This document shows, piece by piece, positions 26,114 through 35,519 of a stretch of DNA of 64,000 nucleotides. The notes below the pieces were generated by a model. The model was not told the origin of the DNA and did not search any database. It saw only the letters and a list, made by a program, of their open reading frames with translations. Origin of the DNA: Fomes fomentarius (Eukaryota; Basidiomycota; Agaricomycetes; Polyporales; Polyporaceae); contig JABYQN010000005.1 of assembly GCA_022606135.1 (NCBI GenBank), positions 434,001 to 498,000 of the forward strand, given 5' to 3'. Within the stretch, counting starts at the first letter, position 1, and the number at the start of each line of letters is the position of its first letter. The position numbers were made by a program, and so were the translations under genes.

Positions 26114-26607
26114 TATTGGACACTGCGCTGTTCGATTGGTACACATTCGTCGGCGTAAGTCATTGCTGCATCCGATGGTTTTCATAACTTGAAGATACAC
26201 GTTCAGGTAGCGCGTTCGAATTGATAGGAGGGGGCTGGTTGTAGATCTTGTTGCTGTGATTAATGGCCGCGTGATGACAAGGGCTTACCAGTGTTCCTCA
26301 GGCTAGCACCATTGCTTGGGATGTGTCTTTGGCCGGTGGGCCTCTGGCAGATGCGAGATGCCGATCTCACATGTTTCACTCGAAACGCTGGTCGGACTTG
26401 TCACTCCCTTGTTACTTGACGCGCTTCGGGACGTCCACGCAAACAATGCGGCATACGGCTGAGGTTGTCCAGCCGGAAGTACGCGCCAGTGGGTGAGCGT
26501 ACATAAACCAGTCCACTTGAGTCTTGACTATCACCCATTCCCAGTCCCAATATCTGCGCCGGCTCGTCCTACTTATCCACATCTCACTACTCACTGTCTG
26601 TGATATC
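26114..26607. other. Intergenic region, duplicated as 31536-32012
   Basis: Holds the 3' flank of F-box A and the promoter of SDR A. The segment GGTGAGCGTACATAAAC just upstream of the SDR start is kept in both copies (near 26493 and 31892) and may be the core promoter. Confidence 0.55.
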
Positions 26608-27583
26608 ATGGTTGCCCTCTCCGCAGCTCGAGCCGCCAACGCCGCCTTCAAGCCCTCCTACTTCCCCATCGCCGTATTCGTCGGCGGGACGTCCGGCATC
26701 GGCAGGGCCACCGCGGAGGCCTTTGCACGTTACACTAAGGGCAACGCGCACATCGTCATCGTCGGGCGCAACAAGTCCGCCGCAGACGAGATCATTGCTT
26801 CCTTCCCCAAGCCCACCGCCCCAGGGGCGAGACACGAGTTCGTCTCGTCCGATGTCTTCCTTATGCGCAACGTCCAGACGACGACAACCGCACTCCGCGA
26901 ACGCCTCACCAAGATCAACTTCTTCGTACTTTCCCCTGGACTTTTCAACTTCCGGGGACGCGACGAGACGGCGGAGGGGATCGACAAGCGGCTGGGGCTG
27001 CATTATTACACCCGGTGGAAATTCATCTACGACCTCCTTCCTCTGGTGCGGAAAGCGAAGGAGGTGGGGGAGGACGCGAAGGTCATGTCTGTCCTTGCAG
27101 CTGGGTACGGCGGTGCAATCGACCTGAACAACCTCGGTCTCAAGAAGAGCTACAGCCTCGCGCGAGCGGGTCTGACCTCACCGACCTATACTGATCTCAT
27201 GTTTGAGGTGCGTGCTGACAGTACCGCTAATCGCGGGTTGTTGACCTGTACGATGCTAGCACTACGCTGAAGAGAACCCGGACCTCGCGTTCGTGCATAT
27301 ACACCCAGGCGCGGTTAATACTCCACTTGTGAAGCTCAACCATTGGGCTCTCCGTCCTCTGAACCTCCTCACTAGTGCATTCGCCACCTCCCCTCAGGAC
27401 TCTGCCGAATGGATGCTTCATGGTCTCTTCCAGGCCGACAAGGGCTTCTCACGCCGTGATACCCACGGAGATGATATTGGGAAGACTAGTTACTATGGGT
27501 CAGAGAAGGAACGGCAGGCTGTGTGGGAGCACACGAAAGAAGAGATTGAGCGTGCTCTCAACAAGGACATTGGTTCTGCCTGA
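26608..27583 (+). CDS. Short-chain dehydrogenase/reductase (SDR), copy A
   Basis: Two exons joined across a GTGCGT...GCTAG intron at about 27208-27260 (YTDLMFE to HYAEENPDLAFVH), giving about 307 residues. The Rossmann cofactor loop is clear (VFVGGTSGIGRATAEAF), with VIVGRNKSAADEI after the second strand, an Arg that suggests NADP(H), and VLSPGLFNFRGRDE in the NAG-like strand 4 position. HPGAVNTPL follows near the end of the fold. The classical YxxxK pair is not found at the expected place (SPTYTDLMFEHYA has Tyr but no Lys), as in some divergent fungal SDRs. Substrate unknown; no targeting signal. It follows F-box A by about 500 bases and is nearly identical to SDR B. Confidence 0.88.
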
Positions 27584-27738
27584 GCGCAACATAGACTTGT
27601 GACTGGTGTTTAGATATCATGTACCGTGCTTGTGTTGCCTTCGAGTCCAGCCGACGTTGTTGCAACTCAAGGTGAATAGTGTGCAATGACTTGAAGGCAT
27701 ACTACTTGGAGAATAAAACCAACAACACGCATGTAGCC

Positions 27739-28125
27739 ACTGACTCTTTTTCTTCTCCGTCCTTTTCTCGATGCATCCACTCCTGCGCTGTCTTTCCCCT
27801 TCCCTTGTTTCCGTTTACGCTTCTTCTCCTTCTGCACTCCCTCCTCTTTCGCTTCCTTCGCGCATTGCTCTGCGTCGTCCGCAAGCCTTCCTAGCGACTG
27901 GAATGGGTCCGAAGGTGGCTGGGATGGGCCGTTGGTTTGCTGAAAGCTTGACGCCGCAATCGTCCACGGGGCTTTGGGAACGTGTTCCGGCGAGAGTGGG
28001 TCGGGCTGTATGGACCCGACTAACGAGAGCATCTGGCTCGCAATTGTCAAGCTGTGGATGTAAGGATTGGGGATACTATAGAATAGATGCATAGAGTTAG
28101 GACGTACCTAACCACCGGAAACTCC
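27739..28125 (-). pseudogene. Decayed 3' end of an RPA43 copy
   Basis: Matches the last exon of intact RPA43 (33147-33530). It keeps QMLSLVGSIQPDPLSPEHVPKAPW, DPFQSLGRLADDAE and a Lys-rich tail, but has lost about 22 codons of the acidic segment (EREVDAMMEEAED region), and the tail changes frame after KGKDSAGVDAS. The upstream exons are absent. It is the truncated right end of the left duplication unit. Confidence 0.85.
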
Positions 28126-28199
28126 GAGTCCCGGAAGAATAAGCTCTGAACGCCAGAGAGAATTCGAGGCCGCAAAATCAGCTCGGTCTGGGAATCTTG

Positions 28200-28519
28200 C
28201 GAGAATCGGGATACCGCACCACATTACACTGCGCATGGTGCGGTTGTGGCAGACTCTCAGATATGACGTATCACACCCATATCCGGTGCCAATGGTCGAA
28301 TGATGCGATCTCATGTGAGCGTACGCCGCTACCAGTGACCTTACCTCTCTTCCTAGCCTGCATGGCAAGCACGATCCAACGACGGATGTGAACTTCTACG
28401 TCTTGGGGCATGAACAACGCAAGACACGGATGTATTCGAATTCAAATATCCTCTCCCGCTGCGAACAAGAGCAGGATGAAGAAGTTGCTATGGGTGAGGC
28501 GTTCTTTGCTGCGTTCTAA
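28200..28519 (+). pseudogene. 3' fragment of the F-box/zinc-finger family (copy E)
   Basis: Only the last two exons remain: LHCAWCGCGRLSDMTYHTHIRC, then after an intron HGKHDPTTDVNFYV, QRKTRMYSNSNILSRCEQE and GEAFFAAF with TAA at 28517-28519. It is more diverged than A and B are from each other. It abuts the RPA43 remnant with no other F-box sequence upstream, so it marks the junction where the duplicated unit was inserted. Confidence 0.8.
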
Positions 28520-28828
28520 TGACATTGCGACTTGGACCTTGCATGTTTCGATCTTGTGCCTATTGTCGTGTCAGTTATGATGGATGTACTAGTCACGTTG
28601 AGTAGACGGCATATTCAGTTTGGCATGGCAGCACGCGCCACTCCGGGCGGGATGTCGGCCAGACTTGCTTCTGCATTTTTGCAGTCTGGCAGGCAAGCCA
28701 CAAGTTGCGCGGGATCGGAAAGTGGAAGTGAGTGCAGACTCACCAGTAGTTGGGTACTACTTACTAGTCAAGACTCGATCGAGAAGTTGGCGAGATTCGA
28801 TGCCGTCACGGTGCAGAAGACGGTCACG
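28520..28828. other. Spacer between F-box fragment E and the right duplication unit
   Basis: No gene seen. Short direct sequences resemble the flank downstream of copies A and B (for example TCATGGATGT-like blocks), consistent with the 3' flank of copy E. Confidence 0.35.
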
Positions 28829-28947
28829 TAGTCACGGGACAAGACAAGACGCGTCGCGTTCATCACTTAAACGGGCGTTGAGCGCTTTCAACTTCTGAAT
28901 CGCAACTATCACCGCGTCGAAAGATTCGTGACCGTTCTTTACACGCT

Positions 28948-31535
28948 ATGCCTCCGAAGAAGAAAGTCAAAGCCACAAAGGGGAACAACACTAGAGCTCC
29001 TTCAGTCCCAACCAGGAAGAGCGCAAGAGCCAAGAAGCCTGCGAACGCTGCAAATTCACCCAACACGAACGCGAACAGCTCAAATGCCATCTCTGTTCAT
29101 GGCAAGCGCGATGGATTGGGAGTTCTGTTCAACGGCATGCCTGTAGATGTTGTGGCTGAAGTACGCGAGACGAAGCTTTTCTGTATGACACTCACCGAGC
29201 TAGCATCCCGTAGATCTTCTGGTACCTCAATCCTCTGGATCTCGTCATCCTAACCATGACAAGCAAGGCCTTCCGCTCATTTCTCCTGGGGCCTGATGGA
29301 GTTTCATTCTGGGAACGGTCGCGAAGGATCGCAGGGGGAGAACCGGTTGACAAGCCTGCGCACCTTAGCGAGCCGGAGTTTGCAGTTTTGTTGTTCTCGA
29401 ACCATTGCCATGTGAGTTGTAATCACAGTACCGTCGATGCATGTGTCGTCTAATTGTGAGTACTAGAAATGTTTGAGTAGGGACCGGACGGTGGTGCCAT
29501 GTTGGGAGGTGTTCGCTCGGTATTGTGGCGACTGCATTGGGTGAGTCTCTTCTGTTTCTCCATTGCTCCCTTGCTGAACGAGTGGACATCAACAGCTTGA
29601 CTGACATTGTGCCGTTCGTTTTTCTCACGGTCACCGGAGAGATGGGTGTTACAGAGGAACAGCTCCTCAACAGTACTCCTAGCTCCCAGAATCAGTCAGT
29701 ACCCCGCGTTCTCTTGTATCGAGCGACGATCTTATGTTATGTCACATTTTCCTCTACGCAGGCGGCTACAGTGGTATTATCGCCCGCAGATGCAGGACTT
29801 CGAGAGTAGATGGGCGAAGATACCGAAGCGGGACAGGAAGGCATTTATCGAAGACCATTGCGCTTTTGTCAAGCAAGCTAAAGAGGTACCTTACCCTTTT
29901 GACCCCCCTCTACAACAAATTGACACTTCCATGAGCATGGAGCACGACTACGACATTGGCATGCTCGATACCTGAAGAAGACTTCCCTGACGCAAGGTAC
30001 CCTAGTGCGAGAGCGACGGAATGCGTGCGTAGACAATGCCGAAACTCTTCTGACCATCCGTGCTGATATTACTTGCCATTTCAGTATTCTAGCTAGGCTC
30101 CGCGAGGAAGGGTGGCGTGAGGAGCTAGACAAGATCGGGGCCAAGGATCGTAAACGTCTATTCAAATTGGATGTAGTGTGCCGCGCTGTCGAGCTCACTG
30201 AAAAGGGTAAGTAACATCTTCCCGAGTGTGTCAGTCTTATTGCTTATGTTTCGCAGAGTGGGCGACCGCACGACCGACGATCGTAACCTTCATGGAAGAT
30301 CTTCGAAGAGTGAGAGTGGAAAGTCGTGATGCCGTGACGATCACCAACCGCCTTGTGGATCTCAAATCGATCCTTGACAACCACCAACACTCAAGATGGC
30401 CTGCAGGTGACAAGAACCGAATCTATGCAAGTCTTTCCGACTGCGCATTCATGCCGGAAGTGCGAGCGATCATCGAAGACATGTCCGCGGGCGTCACCAA
30501 TGCTTCCGTCAAAGCCAACCTTGAACTCATTATTCCTGACTTGGTCGCTCGTTGGATTGCGCAGCGCCGTAACGAGTATACTGCACATCTGCGTGCAGGG
30601 CTTGGCAAGTCTAATGCTGCAAAGGCTGCGGAGCCGCTTGACCTTGCGATCGCGTTCTTTGACTGCCATACGTGTACGTCTAACTACTACTCGTACGGGC
30701 GGAAATTGCACAGATGGCCACACATCATCGAGCATTCGTGCTTTCGAGGCAGGCCACGAGGTCCCGACAACTACACACGATGTGTAATCGCAAGTCTTGG
30801 CCGTAGCCCTCGGGACGCCATTGGTGCTGATTTACTGCACATAGGCGTTCAATACTCTGGCCTCAGCGCAATGTATGGCGACGCATGCGACATCATCAAG
30901 GCATGCGGCAGGAATCCTGATACCGCAACGTATGCTGAGATGCAGCAGTGCGGTATACGTTTGCGGTGCCGCCTATGTGCGAGATTGACTTCACAAGACT
31001 TGTTCGACTGGCAAACCGCGGTGAGTCCCACTACATATGTGCTCGAGCTCGGAGTAGGGTTTCAAGGAGAGCTGATCTTATAATAGATTTGGCATGACCT
31101 ACAAGAACATGATGAAGAACACCGTCAAGCTCGTAATCGCTGGGAGGCCGTTCCACAACAGCTTGGTCTAAAAGCAAGAGAACTAGAAGATGCGCAGCTG
31201 TCTCGGGTCTTGGACTTCACAGGGAGTAAGAATTGGTATTGCAGCGACATCACCTTGCATTGTGCATGGTGCGGCCATCGTGACAGGTATATGGACGATC
31301 ACCTACTCGCTCGGTGAGTCTCACTGTCGCTTTTGGCTTATGCCTCCCTCTCCCGACCGCACGCTCACCTGCATTGTTTAGCCATGGCAAAAAGAACGGA
31401 ACGATTGACGTCGACTACTACGTGAAACACAAGTGCGAGAGACGCAAGACACGGGTGTATTCAAGTGACCTCTCCCACTGCAAACAGGAGATGGCCGAGG
31501 TTGAGGCAGGCAAGGCTTTCTTTGCTACGTTCTAG
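28948..31535 (+). CDS. F-box protein with C-terminal Cys/His motifs (copy B)
   Basis: Same exon plan as copy A. It starts MPPKKKVKATKGNN, with the F-box FNGMPVDVVAE joined to IFWYLNPLDLVILTMTSKAFRSFLL. KCLSRDRTVVPCWEVFARYC, LTDIVPFVFLTVTGEM and QRLQWYYRPQMQDFESRW follow. The long exon has DNHQHSRWPAGDKNRIYASL, FDCHTCTSNYYS, HIIEHSC and CRLCARL, and the end has LHCAWCGHRD, RKTRVYSSDLSHCKQE and FFATF* (stop at 31533-31535). All inferred introns have GT donors, including the one that is GC in copy A. The upstream region carries an ACGCGT element (28849-28854) of the MBF/MCB type, absent at the same place in A. Role as an SCF substrate receptor is inferred from the F-box only. Confidence 0.82.
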
Positions 31536-32012
31536 TGGTGGACTCTGCGCTGTTCGATCGGTACGCATTCGGCAGCGTAAGTCAAGGTTGCGCGTATCAC
31601 GATGGTGGTTGTCATGGATGTCCGTTCAAGTAGCGATGAAATGGGGCTGGCTGTCTCGTTGCTGTGATGAGTGGCTACACATGTAATGATATCTCCTTAG
31701 TATTACTACAATTGTCACCATTGCGCATGCTTGGACAATGGAGGGATGAGGTCTCGCAGTATCTTGGCCAGGTGGGCCAGACGCGAGATGCCGATCTGAC
31801 AGCACATCTTGCTTAAATAAAACGCCGGTCGGACTTAAGGCTGACGCTGTTCTCGCGCTGCAGGACGTCTACGCAAACAACGACTGAGTGCCAGGTGAGC
31901 GTACATAAACTGGTCCACGGTACTTGACTACCACCCATTACTAGTCCGAATCTGCGCTGGCTCGTCTTACTTATCCAAATCCCACTCATACTCATCCTAT
32001 CGACGAGATATC
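31536..32012. other. Intergenic region, duplicate of 26114-26607
   Basis: Carries the 3' flank of F-box B and the SDR B promoter, with the conserved TACATAAAC sequence near 31900. Confidence 0.5.
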
Positions 32013-32988
32013 ATGGTTGCCCTCTCTGCAGCTCGAGCCGCCAACGCCGCTTTCAAGCCCTCCTACTTCCCCATCGCCGTGTTCGTCGGCGGAACGTCTG
32101 GAATCGGCAGGGCCACCGCGGAGGCCTTTGCACGTTACACTAAGGGCAACGCGCACATCGTCATCGTCGGGCGCAACAAGTCCGCCGCAGACGAGATCAT
32201 TGCTTCCTTCCCCAAGCCCACCGCCCCGGAGGCGAGACACGAGTTCGTCTCGTCCGATGTCTTCCTTATGCGCAACGTCCAGACGACGACAACCGCACTC
32301 CGCGAACGCCTCACCAAGATCAACTTCCTCGTACTTTCCCCTGGACTTTTCAACTTCCGGGGACGCGACGAGACGGCGGAGGGGATCGACAAGCGGCTGG
32401 GGCTGCATTATTACACACGCTGGAAATTCATCTATGATCTCCTTCCTCTGGTGCGGAAAGCGAAGGAGGCGGGGGAGGACGCGAAGGTCATGTCTGTCCT
32501 TGCAGCTGGGTACGGTGGTGCTGTAGACCTGAACAATCTCGGCCTGAAGAAGAGCTACAGCCTCGCGCGAGCGGGTCTGACCTCACCGACCTATACTGAC
32601 CTCATGTTTGAGGTGCGTACTAGTACTGCTACTGATCGCAGGTTGCTAACCTGTACGATGCTAGCACTATGCTGAAGAGAACCCGAACCTCGCGTTCGTG
32701 CATATATACCCTGGCGCGGTGAACACTCCACTTGTGAAGCTCAACCATTGGGCTCTCCGTCCTCTGAACCTCCTCACCAGTACATTCGCCACCTCCCCTC
32801 AGGATTGTGCCGAGTGGATGCTCTATGGTCTCTTCCAGGCGGACAAGGGCTTTTCACGCCGTGATGCCCACGGAGATGATATTGGGAAGACTAGTTACTA
32901 TGGGTCAGAGAAGGAACGGCAGGCTGTGTGGGAGCACACGAAAGAAGAGATTGAGCGTGCTCTCAACAAGGACATTGGTTCTGCCTGA
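32013..32988 (+). CDS. Short-chain dehydrogenase/reductase (SDR), copy B
   Basis: Paralogue of the gene at 26608 with the same two-exon structure (intron at about 32613-32665) and about 307 residues. It shares the cofactor loop VFVGGTSGIGRATAEAF. Differences from copy A are few and mostly conservative, for example FFVLSPG to FLVLSPG, KEVGED to KEAGED and FVHIHPG to FVHIYPG. There are no stops or frameshifts, so both copies look functional. Like copy A it has no YxxxK pair at the usual place. Confidence 0.88.
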
Positions 32989-33146
32989 GCGCAACATAGA
33001 CTTGTGACTGGTGTTTAGATATCATGTACCGTGCTTGTGTTGCCTTCGAGTCCAGCCGACGTTGTTGCAACTCGAGGTGGGTGAATAGTGTGCAATGAAT
33101 TGAAGACACTACTTGGAGAATAAAATCAACAACGCGCATGCACGCA

Positions 33147-34485
33147 CTAACTCTTTTTCTTCTTTGCCTTTTTCTCTGTCGACGCATCCACCTCTGCGCC
33201 GTCTTTGCCCTTTCCTTGTTTCCGTTTCCGTTTCTTCTCCTTCTGCACTCCCTCCTCTTTCGCTTCCTTCGCGCGCCGCTCTGCGTCATCCGCGAGCTTT
33301 CCTAGCGACTGGAATGGGTCTTCGTCATCAGAGTTGTCCTCAGCCTCCTCCATCATCGCGTCCACCTCCCGTTCTGAGAGATGTGCGGAAGGCGGTTGGG
33401 ATGGACCGTTGGTTCGCTGGGAGTTTGACACCGCGGTCGTAAGCGGAGCTTTGGGAACGTGTTCCGGCGAGAACGGGTCGGGTTGTATGGACCCGACTAA
33501 CGAGAGCATCTGGTTCGCGATTGTCAAGCTGTGGATGTAAGCATCGGGGATACCAGAGAATAAATGCGCATAATTGGGACGTACCCAACCACCGTGAACT
33601 CGAGATACCCGTCCGAGTCACCAAGCTTGATACCAGTCACCTTGTGTACCCAGCGTCCGCCACCGCCAATCTGTCCCTCTTCTCCCACCACGCCCTCAGC
33701 CACACGTTCCTCTTGTCCTGGACCAAACTCTGGGTCGTTCTCGGCGGGACCGTACTCAAATTCGTACGAGTCGGTTGTAATGTGATGTCGCGGCACCGAC
33801 ACGTTGAATGTCCGGTGCACAAGTAATGATATGTGGTCCGGAGACGAGAGGTTGATTATGCCCGCTATACCAGGGAGAGTGTCAGTCACCGAGAACTTAT
33901 CTGCGATGTACACTGTGAAGGCAGCGCAGCTTACCTAGTTTCATGCCGACTTGCGGGCTCCACACCGTCGCGTCGAACGCGACACGACAATTGGCGAAGG
34001 GGCAGTCCGCCTTGATGGTCGCAACTTTATCCAAGAACTCCAGCCGGTCGTGGGCGAGCACCACGCCTTGCAATGCTGGTATATACCTGCAAGTGCCGCA
34101 AGGGACGGAAACGGAGGAAGACTCGCCATTTACCATCTCTTCAAGACATCTACGACCATGCCCAATGCACGTACCTCATAAGCATCGAGTCTAGCATCTC
34201 CTCCACACCTCCGCGAAGGTCCGTAGCAAAGTACGGCGGGACAGAGAGCGCGAGGGACGCACGCACGATGCGGAACGCGTCGTCCGTCGCGCGACCTTTG
34301 CCCTTATCCTGCGTCGCGGCCTTCGTCCTCTCTTTCTCCTTTTCCCTCTTCTGTTTCTTCGCGTCCTTGTCCTTCTTTGACCTTTTCGTCGACGGCTCCG
34401 TGACGCTGCTTTCGCCCGCTCCTCCCTCCTCCGCTACCGCCGCCGCGTGCTTCCGCTTCTTCGTCTTGTGCTCGGGCTGCGACAT
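33147..34485 (-). CDS. RPA43: DNA-directed RNA polymerase I subunit RPA43
   Basis: Part of the Rpa43-Rpa14 stalk of RNA polymerase I, which contacts Rrn3 during rRNA transcription in the nucleolus. A Lys-rich N-terminus (KKRKHAAAV, KRSKKDKDAKKQKREKE) comes before the conserved Rpb7-like N-terminal domain (RIVRASLALSVPPYFATDLRGGVEEMLDSMLMRY, then IPALQGVVLAHDRLEFL). The OB-fold part (VGMKL to GIINLSSPDHISLLVHRTFNVSVPRHHI) follows, with GRWVHKVTGIKLGDSDGYLEFTVV and a Lys-rich C-terminal tail ending KKKKS*. Four exons; the last is the one copied at 27739-28125. The gene is head to head with TIM16. Confidence 0.93.
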
Positions 34486-34706
34486 CTTTGGGAGTTGCAG
34501 GGTTGCCTAGTGAAGCAAGGAGAGGTAGTTTGGCGGGTATTCTTGTTGACTATCGAGATGCTGCAATACGTTCGAGTGTGCAAAGGCCTGAACAGAAATT
34601 TTGAAAAGCGCCCCTTCGTGTGCAGAAATGGGCGTCTACGGTCCCTCATCGGCACGTCTCCTCTCACAGTTCTCTGGTGCTCATTGCTGTCGCCATCGTC
34701 GCGGGC
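34486..34706. promoter_or_regulatory. Shared bidirectional promoter of RPA43 and TIM16
   Basis: Only 221 bases separate the two start codons on opposite strands, so both genes must use this stretch. No TATA box is evident. Confidence 0.65.
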
Positions 34707-35519
34707 ATGGTATGTTTCTGTTGTTGTACTCTCTAGATATACGTGGAGATTGACTGGAATGCTTGGTTTGCGGGTGTAGTCTTCGCCAAAGGTCATCGTG
34801 CAGATTGCGGTCGCTGGCGCAAAAATCTTCGGGAAGGCACTGTACGCCGCGGGGAAGCAGGCTGCAGCGAGTGCGTGCTTCAACTCAGAGTTGTTGTCTT
34901 TGGTTGGTTGTCTGACGAAGTGGACGATTTGTTGCTGTAGACGCAAAATACCGGCCACCAGGAGCTGCAGGTGGTGACGTCGCCGGCGTTGGGAACGCGA
35001 CGTCGGGCTCGCTGACGGACACGCTAACACGGGAACACCGGATGACGGCGGACGAGGCGCGGTTGATTTTGAACGTGAAGAAGGATGATTCGGTTGAGCG
35101 GATACTCCAGGTGCGTGAATGTCGTTGGATCTACATGTGCGCGTACTCACCCTCTCCCTGGAACGTTGCGCCTGGAATGTTGCGTCTGGTACTCCTGTGA
35201 CCACAACAAACACGAATGCGAACCGGAACGCGAATCTGCCCTGAACTCGTGAATCGCTTGCGAATACTCCCCGAAACGCGGACAACGCGTGCAGAACTAC
35301 GAGCACCTCTTCAAGGCGAACACTCCCCCACCCCCACCTGCCAAGCCTGCATCCGGGAAGCAGGTGCCGCCCACACACTCGCATTACCTCCAATCGAAAG
35401 TCGTGCGCGCAAAGGAGCGGCTCGAGGCGGAGCTCAAGGCTGAGCTTGCGGAAGAGAACTCACCGTCACCACCACCACCCTCCGACTCGACCTCGTCTGC
35501 CCCACCACCGGCATCATAG
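34707..35519 (+). CDS. TIM16: Mitochondrial import motor subunit Tim16/Pam16
   Basis: Peripheral inner-membrane protein that pairs with Pam18/Tim14 and restrains its J domain in the presequence translocase motor. The start ATG (34707-34709) is immediately followed by a GTATGT intron, and exon 2 begins SSPKVIVQIAVAGAKIFGKALYAAGKQAAA. Across a further intron come NAKYRPPGAAGGDVAGVGNATSGSLTD and the J-like domain (LTREHRMTADEARLILNVKKDDSVERILQ then NYEHLFKAN). The tail carries SHYLQSKVVRAKERLEAELKAEL and a Pro/Ser-rich end. As in all Pam16 proteins the HPD motif of true J proteins is absent. Length is about 155 residues, normal for the family with a Pro-rich extension. Confidence 0.94.

Larger units (their letters stand above)
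23403..28125 (+). repeat. Left unit of a tandem segmental duplication
   Basis: Contains F-box copy A with its promoter, SDR copy A and the 3' end of an RPA43 copy. It matches 28829 to about 33600 in the same order and orientation. The similarity covers coding exons, introns and the 3' flank of the SDR gene. Long runs in the SDR and F-box long exons are identical apart from scattered substitutions. Boundaries are by eye, within about 30 bases. Confidence 0.85.
28829..33600 (+). repeat. Right unit of the tandem segmental duplication
   Basis: Partner of 23403-28125. Carries F-box B, SDR B and the 3' part of intact RPA43. Because RPA43 continues past the end of similarity, this is probably the parental location and the left unit the derived copy. 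Confidence 0.8.
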
